64,000 nucleotides of DNA. It comes from Scytonematopsis contorta HA4267-MV1 (GTDB lineage: Bacteria; Cyanobacteriota; Cyanobacteriia; Cyanobacteriales; Nostocaceae). The notes beneath the pieces were generated by a model. That model was given only the letters and a program-made list of their open reading frames with translations, ran no database searches and had not been told where the DNA came from. Of the stretch, positions 35,384 to 44,600 are shown in pieces (positions within the stretch are counted from its first letter, which is position 1; each line of letters begins with the position of its first letter). The translations under genes were made by a program, and so were the position numbers. The DNA is taken from the NCBI GenBank assembly GCA_019359035.1, contig JAHHIC010000053.1, positions 1 to 64,000 on the forward strand, read 5' to 3'.

Positions 35384-36046
35384 TTATTTAGGTAATAAAT
35401 CTTCCAACGCAGCAGCAATAACGCGATGATTTTCGTCCTGTCTAAGTTTAATTAAAGCTTCTTTTGCTTGCGGTTCATTAAAGCGTTTCAAAGCATAAAC
35501 TACTCGCACTCTAATTCGTGGAGATTCATTATCCACAAGTGCTAAAAGTTGAGATAATGTTTTTTCATGTTGACTAGAATTAGCTAAAGTCGCAAGAGCA
35601 TCAATAGCAGATTCTTGGGTTGTTAAATCTGTATCTTTCAGCGATTCAACGCAGACATTAAAGACCTCTTCCGGACATTCCATTTCCATTAAAGCCGCTA
35701 AAATACTGCGTCGTACTAACCAATGGTCATCTTTATGAAATGATTTAACAAGATGAGAAACAGCGACTTGACCAAACAGAGACAAAGAATTTGCAGCTTC
35801 CGCACGTACATTTGGGGTATCGTCAAACTGCATCATTTCCATTAAAGTCGCGAAAGATTCAGGAGACTTTTGCTTACCCAGACCCATAGCTACAAACGAG
35901 CGTACTAAAAACTCTCCGTCCTTGAGTTTGCTTCTGAGTAGAGGGACAGCAATTTCTGAGTCATAATTTTTAAGAGCAGCAACCGCCTTAAGTCGGTACT
36001 GAAAATCCGGATTTTTCAGATTTTCTTCAATTTGAGCCAGTTCCAT
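35384..36046 (-). CDS. HEAT-repeat protein (CpcE/NblB-like)
   Basis: A 220-residue all-helical protein made of about six HEAT/PBS-lyase-type repeats: RLKAVAALKNYDSEIAVPLLRSKL, LVRSFVAMGLGKQKSPESFATLM, VRAEAANSLSLFGQVAVSHL, LVRRSILAALMEMECPEEVF and VRVVYALKRFNEPQAKEAL. This family includes chromophore lyases (CpcE/F, CpeY/Z) and NblB, but also proteins of unknown function, and a conserved cyanobacterial HEAT protein of this type exists. It is divergent from the phycobiliprotein-like gene at 36198, with 150 bases between starts, which suggests a link to pigment handling. Confidence 0.75.
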   Translation of the reverse strand: MELAQIEENLKNPDFQYRLKAVAALKNYDSEIAVPLLRSKLKDGEFLVRSFVAMGLGKQKSPESFATLMEMMQFDDTPNVRAEAANSLSLFGQVAVSHLVKSFHKDDHWLVRRSILAALMEMECPEEVFNVCVESLKDTDLTTQESAIDALATLANSSQHEKTLSQLLALVDNESPRIRVRVVYALKRFNEPQAKEALIKLRQDENHRVIAAALEDLLPK

Positions 36047-36197
36047 GCAATCCCCCTACTGTTTTATTACTTCTTTCCTCTTCTTTCTTCCTTAATTTTT
36101 TAACGTGTTATGTTAAAAAATGTATCAGAAATCTTAGAATTTATCATAACCCATCCTGTAGTCTTACGGATTAATATACTTTAATAACCAACAAGCA

Positions 36198-36776
36198 ATG
36201 ATTCAACTAAGCGAAAAAGTCAAAGAACTAATAGCAAAAGCTAGAATAGTCAGCTTTGCACAATGGACAAGTAGCTACCCACAAGCTGTGATTGATATTT
36301 TTCAAGCAGCAGACGATGAGGGTCGCTATCTGACAGACGAAGATTTACAGCAAATTCAATCGCTAGCACCGACCACAGGAGAGTTTATTCTCGTTGTAAA
36401 ATTCTTACGCGACAATGTAAAAGAAATAGTAGACGAGGCTAGACAGCAGGTACTAACAACTTTTCCAGATATATTAAACCCAGGAGGAGGGTTGTATCCC
36501 CCAGAACGTGCAGCAGCTTGCTGGCGAGATTTTTGGCATTTTTTACGTTGTATCACCTATGGAATCGCAGGCCACCATACTGAATACACAAGTTCCACAG
36601 GACTGGAATATATGAAACAACTTTACCAAGAGTTACAAGTTCCTTTAGACGCAATGATTGTAGGTTTAAAAGGTATAAAAATAGCAAGCCTAAAACGTTG
36701 CGAACCAAGTCAGCAAGAGCTTCTAGATGCATACTTTGACCACTTAGTCAACAAAATGTCATCCTTTCAGAATTAG
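36198..36776 (+). CDS. Divergent phycobiliprotein-like protein
   Basis: A 192-residue protein with the phycobilisome (globin-like) fold. PERAAACWRDFWHFLRCITYGIAG aligns with [21 protein letters not shown] of CpcB: Cys108 takes the place of the chromophore Cys82/84 and Asp111 that of Asp87. The later TSSTGLEYMKQLYQELQVPLDAMIVGLKGIK matches [23 protein letters not shown]. The N-terminal helices are unlike any alpha or beta subunit, and the Trp-rich helix around the Cys is unusual. It is not CpcA/B, ApcA/B/D/F or CpeA/B. It may bind a bilin and act as a sensor, chaperone or storage protein. The genes that follow are an ankyrin protein and a lyase-like protein. Confidence 0.75.
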   Translation: MIQLSEKVKELIAKARIVSFAQWTSSYPQAVIDIFQAADDEGRYLTDEDLQQIQSLAPTTGEFILVVKFLRDNVKEIVDEARQQVLTTFPDILNPGGGLYPPERAAACWRDFWHFLRCITYGIAGHHTEYTSSTGLEYMKQLYQELQVPLDAMIVGLKGIKIASLKRCEPSQQELLDAYFDHLVNKMSSFQN

Positions 36777-36921
36777 GGAATGGGGAGTGGGGAGTGGAGA
36801 GTGGGGAGTGGGGAGTGGAGAGTGGGGAGTGGGGATTGATTGGGATGAGGGAATCAACCGTCAACCATCAACCATCAACAGTCAACAGTCAACCATCAAC
36901 AGTCAACAGTCAACCATCAAC
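36774..36921. repeat. STRR blocks GGGGAGTG and CAACAGTCAACCAT
   Basis: 36774-36835 is a GGGGAGT(G) repeat array starting at the stop codon of the phycobiliprotein-like gene; 36858-36920 is a separate array of TCAACAGTCAACCA units. A frame from 36787 runs through both into the ankyrin gene, but it encodes low-complexity sequence and I do not count it as coding. Confidence 0.82.
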
Positions 36922-36927
36922 AAAAAA

Positions 36928-37617
36928 ATGACAACTGACTTAAACGAAAAACTAATGTTAGCCGTCATCCGAGGGGATGCTTATTCAGTGCAAGACTTTT
37001 TGATTCATGGTGCGGATGTAAATACCTTGGGTAAAGGCGATACCACTCCTTTAATGATGGCAGCTTCTGAAGGGTATTTGGAAATTGTCAATATACTCTT
37101 AGCCCGTGGTGCAGAAGTAAATACCAAAAATGTAACAGGTTATACTGCTTTGATGTATGCTGTGGAAGGACTTAAACCAGATATAGGTACTGCAATACTC
37201 GAAAAAGGTGCGGATATTGGGGGTATAAATAATTATGGTGAGACAGTATTAATGTCCGCGTCTCGCAAAGGCTATACGGAGTTGGTGAAAAAATTAATAG
37301 AACTAGGTGCGGACGTAAACGCTAAGAATAATATAGGTGATAGAGCCTTGTATTTTGCCGCAGAAAACGGTCATACCGAAACTGTACAAATATTGATTGA
37401 AAATGGTGCGGATGTAAATGCAGCAAATATTGGTGGTTGGACGGCTTTAATGATGGCCGCTGCACAAGCTTATGGAGCTGCTGTAGCTGTTTTGCTAGAA
37501 AATGGTGCTGATGTCCACGCTAAAAATAAGTGGGGGGGGACAGCTTTAAAGGAAGCTAGAAAAACTGTCTCACCTGCCACCGTACAATTATTAATAAGGG
37601 CTGGAGCTATAGAGTAA
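36928..37617 (+). CDS. Ankyrin-repeat protein
   Basis: A 229-residue protein of about six ankyrin repeats: GDTTPLMMAASEGYLEIVNILLARGAEVN, GYTALMYAVEG, GETVLMSASRKGYTELVKKLIELGADVN, GDRALYFAAENGHTETVQILIENGADVN and GWTALMMAAAQAYGAAVAVLLENGADVH. There is no signal peptide or membrane segment, so it should be a soluble protein-binding scaffold. I start it at ATG 36928 (MTTDLNEKLML), because upstream codons lie in tandem repeats. It sits between the phycobiliprotein-like and lyase-like genes, all on the plus strand, and may bind one of them. Confidence 0.85.
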   Translation: MTTDLNEKLMLAVIRGDAYSVQDFLIHGADVNTLGKGDTTPLMMAASEGYLEIVNILLARGAEVNTKNVTGYTALMYAVEGLKPDIGTAILEKGADIGGINNYGETVLMSASRKGYTELVKKLIELGADVNAKNNIGDRALYFAAENGHTETVQILIENGADVNAANIGGWTALMMAAAQAYGAAVAVLLENGADVHAKNKWGGTALKEARKTVSPATVQLLIRAGAIE

Positions 37618-37667
37618 TTCGCAATTCGTAATTCGCAATTCGCAATTCCCCACCATAAGGTAAAAGT

Positions 37668-38234
37668 ATGTTAATAAATGAATTTCAACAATTTTTTGAT
37701 TGTTGTGTTGGCAATTGGGCAACTGAACGGACTTACCATTATTTAACACAGCAAGAAGTCGAACGTTCACGCACAGAATTTGCTATTGAACCGTTGAGCG
37801 AAAGTCTAAAACTAAAGGTACTATCAGATAACAGTTATCCTGTACCTCCTAAAGTTCACGAGTTACCGGGATATCATCTTGGGTTCCAGACAGTCTCCGA
37901 GAAAGGGGAGAAGGTTTCCCAGGAGCTAAATATGTTGTTTGTTACCGAACAGAATGACGAAGGTGTTTTACAAGGAAAATATCTTCGTGACCGAGCTTAC
38001 GAAGAGGAAAAACCGATAGTTGCTAATTTCCGCTTCGATACTGCTAAACAAGAACTGTTAATGACAACAAATTATACTCGTGTCGTCGCAGTTGATTCTA
38101 TTACCTTAATCAACCCAGAATTACGCATTCGTAAAATTCTCACTTACCGTCGTCCTACAGAAGGAGAAGCTCTAAAAGAAGTAGTACTAGTTGGTTTTGG
38201 TGTGGAGCAAAAACAACCTCCTAATTCCAAGTAA
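37668..38234 (+). CDS. CpcS/CpeS-like chromophore lyase, divergent
   Basis: A 188-residue member of the lipocalin-fold lyase group: EFQQFFDCCVGNWATERTYHYL gives the FF...G.W..ER.YHYL start, then GYHLGFQTVSEKGEKVSQELNMLFV, GKYLRDRAYEEEKPIVANFRFD and LRIRKILTYRRPTEGEALKEVVLVGFG. It is distant from the other three copies here. Placed 50 bases behind the ankyrin gene and downstream of a divergent phycobiliprotein, it is a good candidate for a dedicated lyase or bilin carrier for that protein. AAGG lies 8 bases before ATG. Confidence 0.75.
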   Translation: MLINEFQQFFDCCVGNWATERTYHYLTQQEVERSRTEFAIEPLSESLKLKVLSDNSYPVPPKVHELPGYHLGFQTVSEKGEKVSQELNMLFVTEQNDEGVLQGKYLRDRAYEEEKPIVANFRFDTAKQELLMTTNYTRVVAVDSITLINPELRIRKILTYRRPTEGEALKEVVLVGFGVEQKQPPNSK

Positions 38235-38282
38235 GCAGTTCCACATCTAAACTGCACAATGAATGTAGGATTCCACACCTCT

Positions 38283-38308
38283 TGTGGGGTGGGCATCCCT
38301 GCCCGCCC
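38283..38308. repeat. GGGTGGGCATCCCTGCCCGCCC dispersed hairpin repeat
   Basis: Second copy of the GC-rich hairpin seen at 23312, identical over 26 bases. It lies after the lyase-like gene and leads into a 27-base tandem repeat. Confidence 0.75.
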
Positions 38309-38312
38309 GAAT

Positions 38313-38572
38313 ATACAAGTTAAATGTGGGATAACAAACATACAAGTTAAATGTGGGATAACAAACATACAAGTTAAATGTGGGATAACAAACATACAAG
38401 TTAAATGTGGGATAACAAATATACAAGTTAAATGTGGGATAACAAATATACAAGCTAAATGTGAGATAACAAATATACAAGCTAAATGTGAGATAACAAA
38501 TATACAAGCTAAAGTGAGATAACAAACATACAAGTTGAATGTGGGATAACAAACATACAAGTTAAATATCAC
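38313..38572. repeat. 27-base tandem repeat, about ten copies
   Basis: Units ATACAAGTTAAATGTGGGAT plus AACAAAC repeat at a 27-base step from 38313, with drift to AAGCTAAATGTGAGAT in later units and one short unit near 38502. Because 27 is divisible by three, both strands show long spurious frames with a 9-residue repeat. It lies between convergent genes. Confidence 0.88.
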
Positions 38573-38597
38573 CTGCTAGTAACCTGCTATTAACCCT

Positions 38598-39914
38598 TCA
38601 ATCAATTCTGCTTACTGATGGATTTACCGCTAACAAAATAGTAGCACCTAGCATAACGCCTCCAGCGGAAGCAAAAAGAATTGTCAGATTTAAATCAGCC
38701 AAAAAGCCAGCCAAAGCATAAGAAATAGGAGCAACACCCAAGGAACAAAGCATTCCCAAGCTCATAATCCTTCCTAACATTTCAGGTGGAGTTTGCTTTT
38801 GAATCCAGATAGTTCCAACAATATTAAAAAAGCTACTACAAAACCCCAGTATAGCGATTGTTACACTAGCTAGGATTATATTTGGTATAAAGCCAAGTAA
38901 GAATAAACCAAAGCCTTGTATACTAGCAAGAATAAGCATTAGAACCCCAAGCCTGGGAAGATGTCTCTGGAGTATTTGAGGCATCAGCGTCCCTAACAAC
39001 CCACCACCACCCCAAGCCGAATTCATTATTCCTAAAGCGATAGCACCCCCTGGAAAGCGATTACTCGCAAGTCCGGTTATGCCCACTTGTAAAGGTCCGA
39101 TGAAAAACAAATTTAACATCATTAATATTAGCAAAACAGTTCTCAAAGCTGGACTATGCCATCCGTAGTTAAGTCCTTCATTAATCGCAGCAAATATACT
39201 AGTAATTTTTTTATTTGATGTCGGTTTTTTAACAGTTGAGTCAAGAGCCTGTTTTGATTCTTCATTCAACTTTAGCTGCTCAGTCATCTCAGTATTTGGC
39301 TTCAGTCGTCCCTTCATCAGCAAAAGTGTTACGGTTGTCACAACAAAAGTAGCAGCATCAATTGCAAAGGCTGCCTGAATACCGCTAATTGCAATTACCA
39401 AACCAGCTAGAGATGGTCCAATAAGCACAATCATTTGAGAAGTTCCTTGGGTCAATGTATTACTTGCTACCAACTGTTCTGCTGTTACAAGACTAGGTAC
39501 AATTGACTTAGCGGCTGGGATAAAAAAACCTTCCACGATTCCAAAGCTGATGGCAAATATGTAAAGATGCCATAACTGCGTCGTTCCTGAGGCAACTATT
39601 GTCGCTAATGAGACCGTCAGCAAAACCCGTAAGCCGTTAGAAACAAGCATGACCAACCTGGGTGAAAATCGGTCGCTGACCACACCACCAATTAGCATCA
39701 AAACAGCACGGGGAATTGCGGCAGCCATCAGTACTGTGCCTAAGCTAACACCAGAGTTAGTTATCTGTATAGTCAACCAAGGCAATGCTATTAAGTAAAA
39801 TTGGTCACCGAAAAGGGAAACACTTTCACCAATGTACAGGAGTAAAAAGTTGCGGACTCTCAGCGGTTCCCAAAGAGACAATTGCTTTTGACCGGAAAAT
39901 TTTGATTCTCTCAT
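38598..39914 (-). CDS. MFS exporter of the isonitrile lipopeptide cluster
   Basis: A 438-residue transporter of the major facilitator superfamily with 12 predicted membrane helices in two halves joined by a hydrophilic loop (about 205-250, GRLKPNTEMTEQLKLNEESKQ). It has the cytoplasmic GGVVSDRFSPRLVML motif after helix 2. The pattern fits DHA3/EntS-type drug and siderophore exporters. I place the start at MRESKFSG (39914). It is the last gene of the minus-strand biosynthetic run, 132 bases after the acyl ligase, and is the likely exporter of the peptide product. Confidence 0.8.
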   Translation of the reverse strand: MRESKFSGQKQLSLWEPLRVRNFLLLYIGESVSLFGDQFYLIALPWLTIQITNSGVSLGTVLMAAAIPRAVLMLIGGVVSDRFSPRLVMLVSNGLRVLLTVSLATIVASGTTQLWHLYIFAISFGIVEGFFIPAAKSIVPSLVTAEQLVASNTLTQGTSQMIVLIGPSLAGLVIAISGIQAAFAIDAATFVVTTVTLLLMKGRLKPNTEMTEQLKLNEESKQALDSTVKKPTSNKKITSIFAAINEGLNYGWHSPALRTVLLILMMLNLFFIGPLQVGITGLASNRFPGGAIALGIMNSAWGGGGLLGTLMPQILQRHLPRLGVLMLILASIQGFGLFLLGFIPNIILASVTIAILGFCSSFFNIVGTIWIQKQTPPEMLGRIMSLGMLCSLGVAPISYALAGFLADLNLTILFASAGGVMLGATILLAVNPSVSRID

Positions 39915-40046
39915 AAAATTGAAGTAGCTATCTAATAGATAAATAAATTTCGGGGATTTAACAATAACCAAAACAATTGCGGAGGGCGTTTTTTATACTT
40001 TTTTCCTTTTATAGCCTTCAGCATAGATGCCCTCTGCCTTCCTTCG

Positions 40047-41627
40047 TCAATTCACCTTTCTTTGATAGCCTTGCCAATATTTTTCCCGAAGTTTACCCTT
40101 TTGCAATTTACCACTTGGTGTTCTTGGTAAGGATTCAGTAAACTCAACACTCCGAGGTAACTTGAAATCAGCTAATTTACCTCGTACAAAACTAATAATA
40201 TCTAATGCCGTTGCCTTCATTCCTGCTTTTAAAACAACAATTGCTTTAATTGCTTCTCCAAAATCTTCATCAGGAATACCAATTACTGCAACTTCGGCTA
40301 CAGATGGATGTTCATATAAAACATTTTCAACTTCTGCTGGATAAACATTTTCACCAGCATAAAGAATCATATCTTTAACGCGGTCGCAAATATAAATGTA
40401 ACCTTCTGAGTCAAAATAGCCTGCATCACCAGTGTAAATCCAGCCATTTACCAAAGTTTTTGCTGTGGCTTCCGGTAACTTCCAATAACCAATCATATTT
40501 GCTGGAGATTTGATACAAATTTCACCCACTTGACCACAAGGTACTTCTTTGCCTTTACGGTCTAAAATTGCTACCGAAACACCTTCAAAGGGTTTACCCG
40601 TTGCTTGCAATTTGCTGGAAGAGGTATGAGCATCTGCTGGTAAACACACAGCACAATTTCCCGTTTCAGTCATACCATAAATTTGCACAAAGTCACAGCC
40701 AAATGTAGCTATCGCCTTTATCAATAATGATTTAGCAATGGGTGAACCCCCATAAACAATGTGTCCCAATGATGAAAAATCTGTTTGCTTACACTCAGGT
40801 TCTGCTAACAGAACTTGAATCATTGCGGGCACCATACATATTTTAGTAATTCGATATTTTTCAATTGTCTTGAGAACTTCAATACTGTCAAAAGTTTCCA
40901 GCAAAATATTTTCAGACCCAGATACCAAACCACGAATAGCCCACCATAAACCCCCAATATGGAACATTGGTAAAACAAGCAAGCTCTTGTCTGCTTTGCT
41001 CCAATTTATCCAGTTTTTACCTTGCTTAGCCAATTCTTTGGCAATAGCAAAAAAACTGTAATGTGCAAGTTGGACACCTTTGGGTCGTCCGGTAGTACCA
41101 CTAGTATAGATTTGCACAGCTATATCATTTGGCTTAATCGCAACATCAGGTTGAGTATCGCTATATTCTTGCGACCAAGTATTATAGTTGAGATTATTCA
41201 GAAAAGGACTTTCAACTTCTTCTAAGGCAATAAAAGTTTTAATACCACCTAATTCATCTTTAATGGATTCAACCAACCCATGAAACTCATGTCCGTAAAA
41301 AAGAATTTCAACATTAGCATCTCTTAAAATATAACTTACCTCAGCAGGAGCCAAACGCCAATTAATAGGCACTAACACAGCATTAATTTTGGAACATGCA
41401 AATAATATTTCGTAACTTGAGAGTGAATCTTTAGCCAATAATGCAACCCGCGATTGAGCTTTCGCTCCTTGCGCTAAAAGTGCATTCGCAATACGATTAC
41501 TCTGCACATCTAGCTGTAAATAAGTCTGTACCTTATCCTTAAATATCAATGCCCTACTGTCTGGGAATTGCCGAGCTTGCATGCAGGACAAATCTGCTAA
41601 TGTTGAAATTTCATTGTTATATATCAT
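40047..41627 (-). CDS. Acyl-AMP ligase / acyl-CoA synthetase (ScoC/FadD10-like)
   Basis: A 526-residue ANL-superfamily adenylating enzyme. It shows the P-loop YTSGTTGRPKGVQLAH, LPMFHIGG, VYGGSPIA, YGMTETG, the hinge Asp in WIYTGDAGYFDSEGYIYICDRVKDMI, GENVYPAEVE and the catalytic Lys in PRTPSGKLQKGKL. In actinobacterial isonitrile lipopeptide clusters the ScoC/FadD10 enzyme activates a fatty acid and loads it on the stand-alone ACP. That role is inferred from the neighbours here. It lies 53 bases behind the second NRPS gene. Confidence 0.85.
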   Translation of the reverse strand: MIYNNEISTLADLSCMQARQFPDSRALIFKDKVQTYLQLDVQSNRIANALLAQGAKAQSRVALLAKDSLSSYEILFACSKINAVLVPINWRLAPAEVSYILRDANVEILFYGHEFHGLVESIKDELGGIKTFIALEEVESPFLNNLNYNTWSQEYSDTQPDVAIKPNDIAVQIYTSGTTGRPKGVQLAHYSFFAIAKELAKQGKNWINWSKADKSLLVLPMFHIGGLWWAIRGLVSGSENILLETFDSIEVLKTIEKYRITKICMVPAMIQVLLAEPECKQTDFSSLGHIVYGGSPIAKSLLIKAIATFGCDFVQIYGMTETGNCAVCLPADAHTSSSKLQATGKPFEGVSVAILDRKGKEVPCGQVGEICIKSPANMIGYWKLPEATAKTLVNGWIYTGDAGYFDSEGYIYICDRVKDMILYAGENVYPAEVENVLYEHPSVAEVAVIGIPDEDFGEAIKAIVVLKAGMKATALDIISFVRGKLADFKLPRSVEFTESLPRTPSGKLQKGKLREKYWQGYQRKVN

Positions 41628-41679
41628 AATAATTCTCCAAATAACTTAATTACAATTCGCATTTAATTAATTTAATTAG

Positions 41680-44600
41680 TTAATTAATTGCGAATTGCGA
41701 ATTGCGAATTGCGAATTGTAATCGCTGGGCAACAGCCTTAACATACGGAGGACGGACTAAAGTATAGTGGTTGCCATCTAAAATGGATGCGTCGCTTGTA
41801 CTTTTTGTGTATTTACTCCAGTCGGGAATAGGCAGCAGTCCAGCTTCGAGTCCCTCTTTTGCCCAAAAAACATGGAGTTTAGCTTGAATCTGTTCTGGAT
41901 GGTAACCTTTGAGTAGTTGCTCGTGAGTGATATTGAGAGCCACTTGTTTTTGCAGGCTATCGAAGCAAATATCGGTCGAGAGTAAATTTCTTTCTTGTCC
42001 CCAGACCATCATCCGATGCAGGCTTTCAAAATAAGACAAACCTATCAACTCATTTTGCAGTACTCGCTTTTCATCTGGGTGCAGAGCCTTTAAATCATCA
42101 GCAAAAGCAGTGCTAAACCTTCTTGCCAGTTCTAACAAAGGGTCGCTCCAAGTGGGGGCATTTTCTGGAATTAGAAACGCATCCAGCAGTACAACAAAAG
42201 CGACATCAAGCCCTTGTTTTTCTAGCTGCTTTGCAACACTTACTGCAATTGCCCCTCCCATAGACCAACCCATGAGACAATAAGGACCGTTGGGTTGATG
42301 TTTTTGAATAGCGTTGGCATATTCTGTAGCCATGCTATCAATACTTTTATGCTCGGTAGTCGCGTCTTCCAGAGCGCGAGACTGTAAACCGTAAACTGGT
42401 TGGTTTTTTCCGAGACAAGTCGCTAAATCCTTATACATCATAGCCTGTCCCCCTGCTCCGTGAATACAAAACAGAGCGGGCTGATTTCCCTCAACTTGAA
42501 TAGGAACTAAACATGGATTTGTTGCTGAATAATTAGCATTTTTTGTGACTAAAGTTGCTAGCTCTACTATGGTTGGATGCTGGAAAAGTGTACTTATGGG
42601 TATGTCTTTTTCAAGTTTTTGATTAATTTGTGAAATCAGTTGAACTGCCAATAAAGAGTGTCCACCCAATTCAAAGAAATTGCTGTGAACTCCTGCCTGT
42701 TCCAGTCCCAGAACTTCAGCCCAAATATCTGCAAGCATTTCCTCCACAGAAGTACGAGGTAATACTAAATTACTTTCCAACTCAGAATGTGCTACTTCCA
42801 TTGTGGAAAGAGCCTTACGGTCAACCTTACCGTTTGGGGTCAAAGGTAGAAATTCCAGCATCACAAAGGCAGAAGGAAGCATATACTCGGCTAAGCTTTC
42901 CTTGAGGAAACTACGCAGTTTACTAGTAGTAATGCGCTCTTGGTTATAAACATGGTTGGGAACAATGTAAGCTACTAATCGTTTACCACCGGGTTGGTCT
43001 TCCTTAACAACAACCACTGCTTCCCGCACATCTGTGTGTAAACTTAAAGCGGCCTCAATTTCTCCCAACTCAATACGGAAACCGCGAATTTTGACTTGTT
43101 GGTCAATCCGACCGAGAAAATCGATATTACCATCAGGCAAATAACGAACTAAATCCCCAGTCTTGTACAATTTTGTAGACCTCTGGTCTTCCTGCAGGGC
43201 ATTGTCAAAGGGATTGGGGATAAATTTTTCTAAGGTTAATTCGGGACGATTTAGATATCCCTTGGCTAAACCAGCACCACCAATGTGTAGTTCCCCAGGA
43301 ACACCTATAGGAACAGGTTGGAGATAGGGGTCTAATATATAGAGTTGGATGTTGTCAATTGGACGACCTATTGGTAGCTGAGATGTACTATTAGTGCAAA
43401 CAGCCGTAGTCGCACAAACAGTTGATTCTGTTGGTCCATAGCCATTAATAAAACGTCGTCCCTTAGACCATTGCGCTACTAAATCGGGAGGACAGGCTTC
43501 TCCAGCTACAATAATTGTACGCAAATCAGGGAATTCAGCATTAGGCATCGCAGCTAGTGCTGAGGGAGGAAGGGTTACGTGAGTAATACCAAGATTTTGT
43601 AATAACTGCGTTAAACCTGCTCCTGGAAGCAAAGATTCTCGCGTTCCTAAACAGAGTCTTGCTCCGACACAAAGAGTCATCACAACTTCCGAAATTGATG
43701 CATCAAAGCTAAAAGAGGCAAATTGCAAAACACGGCTATCGGGATGAACATCGAAGACTTTAATTTGTGCTAAAGCGAGGTTGCACAATCCGGAGTGAGC
43801 TACCAAAACACCCTTTGGTTTACCTGTAGACCCGGAGGTATAAATCATGTAAGCTAAATTCTCAGGTTGTACATCACTATTTACATTAATGTAGCTTTCT
43901 TGAGAAATTACTCCCCAGTCTGCATCCAGAGAAACAATACGCGCTGCACATTCAGGTAAATTTGCTACCAACTTTTGTTGAGTCAACAACACCGGAACTT
44001 GTGAATCAGACAACATAAAGCTTAATCTGTCTTCGGGATATGCTGGGTCTAAAGGTACATATGCACCACCAGCTTTAAAAATTCCCAAAAGTCCTATTAT
44101 CATTTCTAAGGAACGCTCGACGCAAATACCCACCATTACCTCGGGTTTTACACCCAAAGTTTGCAAATAGCGAGCTAATTGATTAGCGCGATTATTCAAT
44201 TCTCGGTAAGTTAGTTGTTGCTTTTCAAACACAACTGCAACTGCATTTGGCGTTCGTTCTACCTGTTCTTCAAACAATTGATGGATACACTTATCTTGAG
44301 GATAATCAACTTGGGTGTCGTTCCATTCAACTAGTAGTTGATGTTGTTCTGAAGGATTTAGTAATGGTAATTGTCCTATTCGTTGTTGGGAATTTGCAGC
44401 CACACCTTCTAGCAAGACCTGCAAATGTCCAGCCATTCTACTGATAGTAGCCGCATCAAATAAGTCCTTATTGTAAATTAATTCCCCACTCAGTCCCGCT
44501 TCTGTTTCCTCCATTTGCAAAGTTAAATCAAATTTGGCGATGACGTTCTCCATTTTTAATGGGGTCATGGTTAAATGTGGTAGTTCCAATTTACTTATTG

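Noticed and set aside
36787-36927. N-terminal extension of the ankyrin gene in the same frame
   Set aside because: It is encoded entirely by GGGGAGTG and TCAACAGTCAACCA tandem repeats; the natural start MTTDLNEK follows at 36928.
38144-38572. Frames on both strands encoding CYLTFSLYI-like or ITNIQVKCG-like 9-residue repeats
   Set aside because: They come from the 27-base tandem array and its open period; no start signal or family.
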